NCBI GenBank assembly: GCA_002341345.1
Contig: DDNW01000027.1
Coordinates: 1-12,960, forward strand
Origin: Erythrobacter sp. UBA2510
Lineage (GTDB): Bacteria > Pseudomonadota > Alphaproteobacteria > Sphingomonadales > Sphingomonadaceae
Length of the DNA: 12,960 bases
Direction of reading: 5' to 3'
Part shown: positions 1 to 6,308 of the stretch, in pieces
Numbering within the stretch: position 1 is the first letter of the stretch
Layout of the letters: the number at the start of each line of letters is the position of its first letter
The notes under the pieces: generated by a model
Told to the model about the DNA's origin: nothing
Seen by the model: only the letters and a program-made list of their open reading frames with translations
Database searches by the model: none
Program-made: the position numbers and the translations under genes

Positions 1-639
1 TACAAGAGCTACACCAAGGAGGTCGAGAACGCCGAAGGCGAAGCCGACACCGAGAACCGGCGCGTCCTCAAGGCCTATGCCGTGTTCAATGCCGACCAGT
101 GCGACGGCCTCCCTGCATTCTATCATCCCGAACCACTCATTGCCGCGCTGGAGCCCAAAGGACGCGAAGAGCGGCTTGATACCTTTTTCGCCGAGATCGG
201 CGCTGACCTGCGGCATCATGGAGCCCAGGCCTATTACGAGCCGCAGCGTGACCGGGTCACGATGCCGCCAGTAGAACTCTTCGAAGCCTACGACCACTAC
301 TACGCGACGCTTGCACATGAGCTGTCGCACTGGACGGGGCATTCCTCGCGGCTCGATCGTGATCTCAAGAACCGCTTCGGCAGCGAGGCCTATGCCGCCG
401 AAGAACTGATTGCCGAACTTTCCTCGGCAATCCTTGGAGCCGAATTGGGCCTTCCGGTCACCCACCTCGACCATCACGCCAGTTACATCGCCTCCTGGCT
501 CAAGATCCTCAAATCGGACGAGCGCGCGATCCTCACCGCTGCGGCCAAGGCCGAGGAAGCGGCCAGCCTGTTGCTCGAACTTGGGGGTCATCGATCCCGT
601 AAAAGCGAGGCCGACATCTATCTCGCAGATGCAGCCTGA
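1..639 (+). CDS. ArdC-like antirestriction / zincin metallopeptidase protein (5'-partial)
   Basis: The reading frame is open from base 1 to a TGA at 637-639, so only the C-terminal 212 residues are visible and the true start lies upstream. It carries the zinc-protease signature HELSH (nt 316-330) followed by WTGH. A Glu-rich helix with EELIAEL lies about 25 residues later (nt 400-420) and probably holds the third zinc ligand. This layout is typical of the C-terminal metallopeptidase domain that follows an N-terminal ssDNA-binding domain in ArdC-type proteins of conjugative plasmids and ICEs. Family members protect incoming DNA from host restriction; that role here is by family, not shown. The ending is somewhat longer and more charged than I would expect for the family. 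The stop overlaps the Shine-Dalgarno of the next gene, which implies coupling. Family call firm, exact activity uncertain. Confidence 0.85.
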   Translation, partial: YKSYTKEVENAEGEADTENRRVLKAYAVFNADQCDGLPAFYHPEPLIAALEPKGREERLDTFFAEIGADLRHHGAQAYYEPQRDRVTMPPVELFEAYDHYYATLAHELSHWTGHSSRLDRDLKNRFGSEAYAAEELIAELSSAILGAELGLPVTHLDHHASYIASWLKILKSDERAILTAAAKAEEAASLLLELGGHRSRKSEADIYLADAA

Positions 640-650
640 GGAGCAGTGAG

Positions 651-1091
651 ATGGGACGTTCCGTCAGCTATCCGACCGGCTCCGCGGTGGCCTTTCGCCT
701 GCTCGATGACGGCGAAGAGGACGACACCGACTGGGTCTACGAGTGCCTCGTCGACGAGGTCATCGATACTGCGAAGGCGACCTTTCCATCCTTCGAGCGC
801 TTCGATGGATGGCGCGGCCGCGAGGACCGTATCCTCCTGCGCAATGCCTTCGCCGATTGTGGCATATCGACCTGGTGCGGGCTTGCCGCGATCTGGCTCG
901 CCGAACGCGACGATCCCCGATACTGGGAGGCGGATTTCTACAACCCACGAACGGCGAGAGCACGGCACTGGCTTGGCCAGGTCTCGGGTAGGTTCATCGA
1001 CCTGTTCGGTGAGTTGCGCCTGGTCGGGCGGTTCTCGAATGGCGAAGCGATCTTCGAGCGCTCCCGATCCAACTGCGACACCGGGTCCTGA
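651..1091 (+). CDS. Conserved hypothetical protein of plasmid/ICE backbone
   Basis: This is a 146-residue soluble protein starting MGRSVSYP. The ATG at 651 follows a GAGGAG Shine-Dalgarno (638-643) that overlaps the upstream stop codon, so translation is probably coupled to the ArdC-like gene. It has no signal peptide or membrane segment. The N-terminal half is acidic (DDGEEDDTDW), the middle is rich in Trp, Arg and Asp, and the C-terminus ends in a short basic, low-complexity tail. I recognise it only as the kind of protein that accompanies ArdC and DUF2493 genes in sphingomonad mobile elements, and I assign no function. An alternative frame (646-1188) also lacks stops but has no Shine-Dalgarno and a low-complexity Ser/Arg/Pro composition, so it was rejected. 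Confidence 0.8.
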   Translation: MGRSVSYPTGSAVAFRLLDDGEEDDTDWVYECLVDEVIDTAKATFPSFERFDGWRGREDRILLRNAFADCGISTWCGLAAIWLAERDDPRYWEADFYNPRTARARHWLGQVSGRFIDLFGELRLVGRFSNGEAIFERSRSNCDTGS

Positions 1092-1310
1092 TCCTGCCTC
1101 ATTCCTCTCCGCCGGGAGAGGCCCTTGGGCCGGTCGGGGCGCGCCGCAACCTGCGGCCCGTCGGCCCGTGTTACCCGCGCCAGCCTAGGGCCGCAGGTTT
1201 CCCGCTACGCGGTGCGCCTTGCCCCTTTCCCCGGCCCTGATCGGGCTCCGGCGGACAGGTCCGAGGCAATGGTGCCTCCTCTCCTTGTCCCCGCGATCAG
1301 GAGACACCCC
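1092..1310 (+). promoter_or_regulatory. Inverted-repeat-rich leader upstream of DUF2493 gene (candidate structured RNA)
   Basis: This 219-nt non-coding interval contains several perfect inverted repeats. Hairpin 1 is CCTCTCC/GGAGAGG (1104-1110/1115-1121) with a GCCG loop. Repeat 2 is a 12-bp arm pair, AACCTGCGGCCC/GGGCCGCAGGTT (1148-1159/1188-1199). Hairpin 3 is CCGC/GCGG (1202-1205/1209-1212). A long-range arm pair, CCTGATCG/CGATCAGG (1236-1243/1294-1301), encloses two nested hairpins at 1252-1263 and 1263-1278. The right arm covers the start of the AGGAG Shine-Dalgarno (1299-1303) of the downstream gene. A competing local hairpin (1231-1251) would use the left arm and free it. No T-tract or clear promoter was seen. 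Structure is read by eye with no folding run, and regulation is inference. Confidence 0.5.
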
Positions 1311-2249
1311 ATGTACGACAGCTTTATCGATCAGTTGAGCGGCCTCGACCTTTCAGGCCTCAGCATCAGGCCAGCCCTCTTCAACGAGACCGACTTTCCC
1401 TGCGAGGATGCGATCGACCAGACGCTTGGTGCCGTATGGTCCGACCTCTTCGCGATGTTTTCGGATACGGCCCTGGAGGCCGACGGCGAGGATATTGCAT
1501 GGGGCATGGTCAATCTCTTCCACCGCGCAGCCAGCCGCAAGTCGGCTCAGCTTGACCGGGCCAGCGACGAGATCCGGGTTTTGCTCGCATCGGCCGACGG
1601 CTCCGAAGTGCATTCGAGCAATCTGGAAGAGCAGGTCGAGCGTGCACAGGCCGCCGAAGCCAGCATGCTGGCCTTCGAGCAGATGCGCGAGGCAGCCGCA
1701 GCGCTGTACCGCGACGAGACCGGTTCGTCATGGAAGCCCGTTTCGGGCTCGCGGACCAGCCATTCGCGCAACCTCACTTCGGCCGTAATCGATGCCCGCG
1801 ATTTCCTCCGCGCTCGCGCAGAGAACCGGCGCCACGCCCTGATCCCTGAAGGAACTCCGGTCGTCTTTGCCGGTGGTCGCCAGAGCTTCGACAACGCTGA
1901 GGACGCGCGCGTCTATGCCGACACTATCTGGGCTACGCTCGACAAGGTTCGCGATGCGGTTCCCGATCTCTTCCTGGTCCATGGCGGCGACGGCAAGGGT
2001 GCCGATCGCCTCGCCGCGAGCTGGGCTGAACGCCGCGAAGTCCAGCAGCTGACCTTTTCGCTCGATCGTCGTCTTGGTGCCCGCGCCGGGTTCAAGCGCA
2101 ACGAGCAGATGCTCTCGCTCAATCCGCGCTACGTTGTCGCCTTTCCGGGCAATGGCGTGACTGAACGGCTAGTGATCGACGCCAAGACGCGCCGGATCAC
2201 CGTGGTCGATCGCAGGACCGTGACGTCCGGATCCAAGACTAAGGGATAA
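1311..2249 (+). CDS. DUF2493 (SLOG-fold) domain protein
   Basis: This encodes 312 residues. I chose the ATG at 1311 because AGGAG (1299-1303) precedes it at good spacing. The frame is open further upstream, but that extension runs through the structured leader and looks non-coding. The N-terminal half (about residues 1-180) is helical and acidic with no recognised domain. The C-terminal domain starts near residue 183 with VVFAGGR, a Rossmann-type strand and glycine loop. It continues with HGGDGKGADRLAASWA (residues 224-239) and GFKRNEQML. These are the nucleotide-binding signatures of the DUF2493/YspA branch of the SLOG superfamily, thought to bind nucleotides or nucleotide-derived ligands. 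Its ligand and role are unknown. DUF2493 genes are common on conjugative elements, which fits the ArdC neighbour. Confidence 0.82.
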   Translation: MYDSFIDQLSGLDLSGLSIRPALFNETDFPCEDAIDQTLGAVWSDLFAMFSDTALEADGEDIAWGMVNLFHRAASRKSAQLDRASDEIRVLLASADGSEVHSSNLEEQVERAQAAEASMLAFEQMREAAAALYRDETGSSWKPVSGSRTSHSRNLTSAVIDARDFLRARAENRRHALIPEGTPVVFAGGRQSFDNAEDARVYADTIWATLDKVRDAVPDLFLVHGGDGKGADRLAASWAERREVQQLTFSLDRRLGARAGFKRNEQMLSLNPRYVVAFPGNGVTERLVIDAKTRRITVVDRRTVTSGSKTKG

Positions 2250-2251
2250 TA

Positions 2252-2308
2252 GTCTGTTGGTCGCTGCAGCATGTCTACCATCGGTTGGCTGCGGCGACCA
2301 TCTCAGAC
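2252..2308 (+). repeat. Long interrupted inverted repeat after DUF2493 gene
   Basis: Directly after the TAA at 2247-2249 there is a 13-bp arm pair, TGGTCGCTGCAGC (2258-2270) with GCTGCGGCGACCA (2288-2300). It is perfect except for one position that would be G-U in RNA. It is extended outward by GTCTG/CAGAC (2252-2256/2304-2308), and the loop is 17 nt. It may act as a transcription terminator or 3' stabiliser, but no T-run follows. It may also be a cis site at the backbone/cargo junction. The sequence supports the repeat; the function is open. Confidence 0.6.
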
Positions 2309-2379
2309 AATTGTCATCGATTGCCTTTTCGGTTGGAGAGGGGATTTCTTGGGAAGGCATCTCGGGTTATCAGCCCCGC

Positions 2380-3333
2380 ATGCACCACGCCGACTCCAAT
2401 CCGCTCGCCCATGATCACAACTTCCTGAGCGCCTCGCACGACGCCCATGAGCGGCGCACGCGTTATGTCGTTGCCTTGACCGCCGCGATGATGGTGGTCG
2501 AAATCGTCGCTGGCCTGTGGACCGGATCGATGGCGCTTCTCGCCGATGGTATCCACATGGCGACCCATGCAGGTGCCTTGGGCGTCGCGGCCTTCGCCTA
2601 CTGGTTTGCCAAGCGCCATGCGAACAACCCGCGTTTCACATTCGGTACCGGCAAGGTGGGCGACCTCGCCGGCTTCGCGAGCGCGCTTGTCCTCGCCATC
2701 TTCGCAATCGGGATCGCGGTTGAATCGGCTCAAAGGTTCGTCAGTCCGCTCACGATTGCCTATACCGAGGCTATCTGGATCGCCGTGCTCGGCCTCGTGG
2801 TGAACCTCGCGAGTGCCTGGCTGCTTGGTGCCGATCATCACCATGGGCATGATCACGACCATCATCATCACCACGACCATGCGCATGCCGATAACAATCT
2901 GCGCTCCGCCTATTTCCACGTGCTTGCCGATGCCCTGACCTCCGTCCTGGCTATCGTGGCCCTTCTCGCCGGCATGTACCTCGGCTGGGCATGGATGGAC
3001 GCGGCAATGGGGCTGGTGGGTGCATTCGTGATCGGGCGCTGGTCATGGTCACTGCTGCGCGATACCGCTGCCGTGCTTGTCGACGCCGAAGCGGCCTCTG
3101 AACGGTACACAGAGGTGCGCGAGGCGCTCGAGGACCGGGACGCCGCGATCGGCGATCTGCACATCTGGCGGATCGGTCCCGGCAAGTATGCAGTCATCGC
3201 CTCGCTCATCGCCGATGATCCGCTCGCGCCCGACAATTATGCCAGCCGACTTTCAGAGCATGCAGAATATGTGCACGTCACGATCGAAGTTCATCGCTGC
3301 GAGCATCCGCATCCCGAGCTTCGCGCGGCCTGA
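2380..3333 (+). CDS. dmeF: DmeF-type CDF divalent metal (Co/Ni) efflux transporter
   Basis: This encodes 317 residues. The ATG at 2380 (MHHADSNPLAHDHNF) matches the usual N-terminus of DmeF proteins. The Shine-Dalgarno is weak, and the frame stays open upstream without a better start. It is an inner-membrane exporter of the cation diffusion facilitator family, which exchanges cytoplasmic divalent metal for protons. Six membrane helices are expected. TM2 carries the DGIHMATH motif (D56, H59, H63), where His replaces the usual second Asp, as in DmeF. TM5 carries HxxxD (H180, D184). The loop between TM4 and TM5 is strongly His-rich, with twelve His in residues 152-173. A C-terminal cytoplasmic domain with DLHIWRIG follows. 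DmeF proteins in rhizobia give Co/Ni resistance; metal preference here is by family. No adjacent DmeR/RcnR-type regulator is visible. Confidence 0.88.
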   Translation: MHHADSNPLAHDHNFLSASHDAHERRTRYVVALTAAMMVVEIVAGLWTGSMALLADGIHMATHAGALGVAAFAYWFAKRHANNPRFTFGTGKVGDLAGFASALVLAIFAIGIAVESAQRFVSPLTIAYTEAIWIAVLGLVVNLASAWLLGADHHHGHDHDHHHHHDHAHADNNLRSAYFHVLADALTSVLAIVALLAGMYLGWAWMDAAMGLVGAFVIGRWSWSLLRDTAAVLVDAEAASERYTEVREALEDRDAAIGDLHIWRIGPGKYAVIASLIADDPLAPDNYASRLSEHAEYVHVTIEVHRCEHPHPELRAA

Positions 3334-3340
3334 TCGCGCC

Positions 3341-3412
3341 GTTCTAACAGACCGAAACAGTATTCGAGGACTGTTATACTGTAACAAAAGACTTATACTT
3401 CATCGTGTTACG
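3341..3412 (+). promoter_or_regulatory. AT-rich promoter/operator region upstream of czc operon
   Basis: The gap between dmeF and the next gene is conspicuously AT-rich compared with its surroundings and holds overlapping symmetric elements. TGTTA-n5-TAACA lies at 3372-3386. ACAGTAT/ATACTGT lies at 3357-3363/3376-3382. TAACAG/CTGTTA lies at 3345-3350/3371-3376, and another TGTTA at 3406-3410. Two TATACT hexamers (3375-3380 and 3394-3399) resemble -10 boxes, 19 bp apart within a TTATACT direct repeat. No good -35 box is found at normal spacing, which would suit an activator-dependent promoter or repressor-overlapped site. The regulator is not identified. Confidence 0.5.
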
Positions 3413-3456
3413 GAACTTGCAATCTTGATGCGGTTTGCTAGGAGCCGTTGGAATCC

Positions 3457-3831
3457 ATGACTACAAGCTATCGTCGCCTTGTCCTGCACCCTTTCGTCGT
3501 CCTGCTCATGCTGGTCGCGATGGTGTTCGTGACGGCGGCGGATGCTGCTGCTTGCGGTGCCGAAGTGGCGCCCGGAAGCACGCCCGTTCTGGCTTCGCTC
3601 GATAGCGCGTCTGCGTCATCCGCAGCCGCCGATGAAGTGCCGGGCGATCCGGATGCGCCGGCCGAGCAACACGGCGTGTGTGGACACGGCCATTGCCATC
3701 ACGGGGCGAGCTTTGCCGGCACCGTGCAGAAGAATTCGGTCCCTCACTTGGTCGTGGTTCCCGATGCGCCTCCCGCCGAAGCGCTCGCTTCCGAAATTGC
3801 CGACCGACTGAAGCGCCCCCCTCGCGCCTGA
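3457..3831 (+). CDS. Small exported His/Cys-containing protein, CzcI-like by position
   Basis: This encodes 124 residues from the ATG at 3457; AGGAG at 3440-3444 precedes it with somewhat long spacing. A TTG at 3448 is too close to the Shine-Dalgarno. The N-terminus (MTTSYRRLVLHPFVVLLMLV) is a signal peptide or membrane anchor, with a likely cleavage region near TAADAAACG. The mature part is low in complexity (Ala/Ser/Asp/Pro). It contains a compact Cys/His cluster, CGHGHCHHG (about residues 75-83), able to bind soft or borderline divalent metals. It ends RLKRPPRA. It directly precedes czcC, where czcI sits in several czc operons, so a periplasmic metal-binding or modulating role is plausible. 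Sequence similarity to classical CzcI is not evident to me. Confidence 0.72.
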   Translation: MTTSYRRLVLHPFVVLLMLVAMVFVTAADAAACGAEVAPGSTPVLASLDSASASSAAADEVPGDPDAPAEQHGVCGHGHCHHGASFAGTVQKNSVPHLVVVPDAPPAEALASEIADRLKRPPRA

Positions 3832-3894
3832 CGACCGTCACCGCGCTGCATGCCGCAGCGCAGTTCGGATCGTCAGCAGAGGAATTTTCGAAAA

Positions 3895-5148
3895 ATGTCA
3901 GCCATTCATTGGCGAGGGGTCCTCCTTGGAGGGCTGTTCCTCGCCGCTCAAGCCACGACCGTGGCGGCGCAGGAGCGTGAGCTTCTGACGCTCGAAGCTG
4001 CGCTCGCTCGTGCGGGCATCGTCGACAGCGCAGATGAGCCCCCAGAAAATCCGCGCCTGATCGGACCGCGGGCCGAAGCCGACGCGGCGCGGGCCCTGGT
4101 CGACCAGGCGCGGCTGCGGCCCAACCCCGAAATTGCTTTCGAAGCCGAAAACATTGCCGGAAGCGGCGCATTTTCGGGATTGCAGGCCACCGAGTACACT
4201 TTGTCCCTGAGCCAGCGGCTCGAATTGGGCGGCAAACGAGGAGCGCGCGTCCGCGCCGCCCAGGCGGAGGCGCGCGTCGCGACCCTTTCAGGAGCGCTCT
4301 CGGTTGCTCAGCTCGGGCGATCGGTGCGCGAGCGCTATGTGGAAGCCGTCGCTGCGGCAGCCCGATTGGAACTCGCGCGGGACATAGTCGAGCGCAACCG
4401 CGAGCTTGCCAGGATCGCAGGGGTACTGGTCGATGTCGGGCGGGAGCCTCCCTTGCGTTCGCTTCGTGCCGAAGCGGCACTTGCGGAGGCGCTCGCGGAG
4501 CTTGAAGCGGCCCTGGCTGCCGACAGTGCGGCGAGGAATGCGCTGGCCGCGCTTTGGGGCGAGGCAGCACCTGCTGCGGACGTGCCTTCGGTGTTCCCCG
4601 AGATCGAACCTCCGGCAACGCTGCTCGCCTCGCCTTCGGCCTTACGTCTCCAGATCGCCCGTGCCGAACGCGAGGCTGCAGATGCCGCGATCGCCCGGGA
4701 ACGCTCTTTAGGCATTCCGGATCCGGCGATATCCGCCGGTGTCCGACGGTTCGAGGAAAGCAGAGACCAGGCGTTCCTCGTAGGCGTTTCGATCCCGTTT
4801 CCGTTCAGTAATCGCAACCAAGGAAACATCGCTGCTGCCGAGGCGCGGCTTCGCGCCGCGACGGCACGGGAGGCGATTGCCCGCACCGATTTCGAACTCG
4901 AAGTCACGCAGGCTCGCGGACAATTTCTGGCAGCCGAAGCGCGGGTCGAGACCCTCGCGGAGACGTCCTTGCCCCAAGCCGAGGAAGCCTTGCGCCTCGT
5001 TCGGATTGGCTACCGCAACGGCAGATTTCCGCTGATCGAAGTTCTGGCTGCGGCCGAAGCGCGCGACACCATCCGTGAAGCATTGATTCAAGCCCAGGAA
5101 GATCGTGGCCGCCTGGCGGCGACGCTGATCTGGCTCGGCGCACAATGA
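3895..5148 (+). CDS. czcC: CzcC-type outer membrane factor of heavy-metal RND efflux
   Basis: This encodes 417 residues. The ATG at 3895 is chosen because AGAGGAA (3878-3884) lies upstream and MSAIHWRGVLLGGLFLAAQA gives a good signal peptide ending at AAQ. An in-frame ATG at 3850 would put charged residues in front of the signal sequence. The protein is TolC/OEP-like, with two repeated helical blocks rich in Ala/Glu/Arg heptads. Each contains an outer-membrane strand segment, for example ATEYTLSLSQRLELGGKRG and FLVGVSIPFPFSNRNQGN. The length fits CzcC. It forms the trimeric outer-membrane channel that receives cations from CzcA/CzcB. The TGA overlaps an in-frame ATG of the next gene (ATGA at 5145-5148), so the operon is coupled. 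Confidence 0.88.
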   Translation: MSAIHWRGVLLGGLFLAAQATTVAAQERELLTLEAALARAGIVDSADEPPENPRLIGPRAEADAARALVDQARLRPNPEIAFEAENIAGSGAFSGLQATEYTLSLSQRLELGGKRGARVRAAQAEARVATLSGALSVAQLGRSVRERYVEAVAAAARLELARDIVERNRELARIAGVLVDVGREPPLRSLRAEAALAEALAELEAALAADSAARNALAALWGEAAPAADVPSVFPEIEPPATLLASPSALRLQIARAEREAADAAIARERSLGIPDPAISAGVRRFEESRDQAFLVGVSIPFPFSNRNQGNIAAAEARLRAATAREAIARTDFELEVTQARGQFLAAEARVETLAETSLPQAEEALRLVRIGYRNGRFPLIEVLAAAEARDTIREALIQAQEDRGRLAATLIWLGAQ

Positions 5149-5159
5149 GGTATTTCCAA

Positions 5160-6308
5160 ATGAACCGTAGACGTCTGGCCGTTTTTATCGGCGTGATCGT
5201 TTCAATCGCCGCTGCAGTGTTTATGCTGTGGCCAAGTGGCAGTGCCGACCAGCACATTGAAGAAACGAGCGAGGAGGCCGAGCTTCCCGAAGGGCTTGTC
5301 CTGCTTGGCGCCGAACAAATCGAAGCGTCCCAGATAGAGGTCGAAACCGTCGGTCAGGGATCGGCGGTCGAGCTGGTCTTTCCGGCCACCGTCGCGGCAA
5401 GCCCGACGGCAAGTGCCCGCATCGATGCCCGCGCAGCGGGCGTAGTCCGCAGTGTCGGCAAAACGCTGGGTGATTACGTGAGGCAGGGAGAGACGATTGC
5501 CCGCATCGAGAGCGCCGACGCCGCTGCTCTTGCGGCGCAACTCAGCGCAGCGGGCGCGCGGGTCAACGAATTGTCTGCTGCCTACGATCGAGAGCGCCGC
5601 CTTTTCGAAGCCAATGTCACCGCGCGGCAGGATCTCGAGGCCGCCCGAGCCAATCTGCAGGTCGCCCAGTCGGAACTTGCGCGTGCCCAGGCGGCAGTCT
5701 CGGCGGCGGGTGTTAGCGGCGACGGGCGCTCCCTCGCGGTTACGAGCCCGCTCGCGGGCCGAGTGACCTCGGCGCCTATCGTTCTCGGGTCCTTCGTCGA
5801 GGCCGGAGAAGAACTCTATCAGGTCGTGAACCCGAGCGGCATGCAGGTCGAGGTTGCCCTCCCGTCGGCTGAAGCAAGCCGCATCCAGCCTGGCGACGAG
5901 GCCACGCTGGAGATCGCGGACAACCGGGAAGTGGGTGCGCGCGTGCGATCCGTCACTCCCTCGCTCGATCCCGAAAGCCGCAGCGCTACGGCGGTCCTGT
6001 CGCTGGCAAGGCCGATCCCCGGCCTGCAACCCGGTGCCTTCTTGCAGGCACGTATCCGCCCCTCGGGTGAGGTCGATACAGTCCGCATGTCGGTGCCGGA
6101 AAGTGCCGTGCAGACGATCGATGGCGCAGAAGTGGTCTTCGTTCGTACCCGCCGCGGATTCCTAGCACGTCCAATCGTGACCGGATCCCGGTCAGCGGGA
6201 CAAGTTGTCATTGAATCGGGTCTGCAACCCAATTGGCGGATCGCGACTGAAAACGCCTTCCTCCTTAAAGCCGAGCTCCAAAAAGAGAACGCCGAAGATG
6301 ACGACTAA
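5160..6308 (+). CDS. czcB: CzcB-type periplasmic adaptor (membrane fusion) subunit
   Basis: This encodes 382 residues from the ATG at 5160, which has GAGG at 5147-5150. An alternative ATG at 5145, overlapping the czcC stop, adds only MRYFQ and lacks a Shine-Dalgarno. A single N-terminal membrane anchor (RRRLAVFIGVIVSIAAAVFM) is followed by the membrane-fusion layout. There is a first half-lipoyl segment (VVRSVGKTLGDYVRQGE), then an alpha-helical hairpin of Ala/Glu/Arg heptads (about residues 118-185). A second half-lipoyl segment (VTSPLAGRVTSAPIVLGSFV) and beta-barrel and membrane-proximal domains follow. It links CzcA to CzcC. No His-rich N-terminal extension is seen. The stop at 6306-6308 lies inside the start of czcA (11-nt overlap), favouring coupled translation. 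Confidence 0.88.
   Translation: MNRRRLAVFIGVIVSIAAAVFMLWPSGSADQHIEETSEEAELPEGLVLLGAEQIEASQIEVETVGQGSAVELVFPATVAASPTASARIDARAAGVVRSVGKTLGDYVRQGETIARIESADAAALAAQLSAAGARVNELSAAYDRERRLFEANVTARQDLEAARANLQVAQSELARAQAAVSAAGVSGDGRSLAVTSPLAGRVTSAPIVLGSFVEAGEELYQVVNPSGMQVEVALPSAEASRIQPGDEATLEIADNREVGARVRSVTPSLDPESRSATAVLSLARPIPGLQPGAFLQARIRPSGEVDTVRMSVPESAVQTIDGAEVVFVRTRRGFLARPIVTGSRSAGQVVIESGLQPNWRIATENAFLLKAELQKENAEDDD

Noticed and set aside
1104..1121. Rho-independent terminator after the conserved hypothetical gene
   Set aside because: The 7-bp stem is clear but no T-tract follows; it is better treated as part of the structured interval.
1125..1310. N-terminal extension of the DUF2493 gene
   Set aside because: The frame is open by chance through the inverted-repeat region. 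The only start is a TTG, while the ATG at 1311 has a good Shine-Dalgarno.
2257..2379. N-terminal extension of dmeF
   Set aside because: The extra 41 residues do not look like a DmeF N-terminus and overlap the inverted repeat; MHHADSNPLAHDHNF at 2380 fits the family.
2833..2898. CAT/CAC-rich stretch as a possible microsatellite repeat
   Set aside because: It encodes the His-rich metal-binding loop of DmeF in frame, with mixed His codons, so it reflects protein composition.
2314..2919. 201-codon - strand frame opposite dmeF
   Set aside because: The Met/Val/Ile runs are the reverse complement of the dmeF His-rich loop; no independent support.
3506..4618. 370-codon open frame on the - strand across the small exported protein and czcC
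   Set aside because: Its composition is Arg/Pro/Ala low-complexity and it crosses two supported + strand genes and their gap, so it is a GC-driven shadow.
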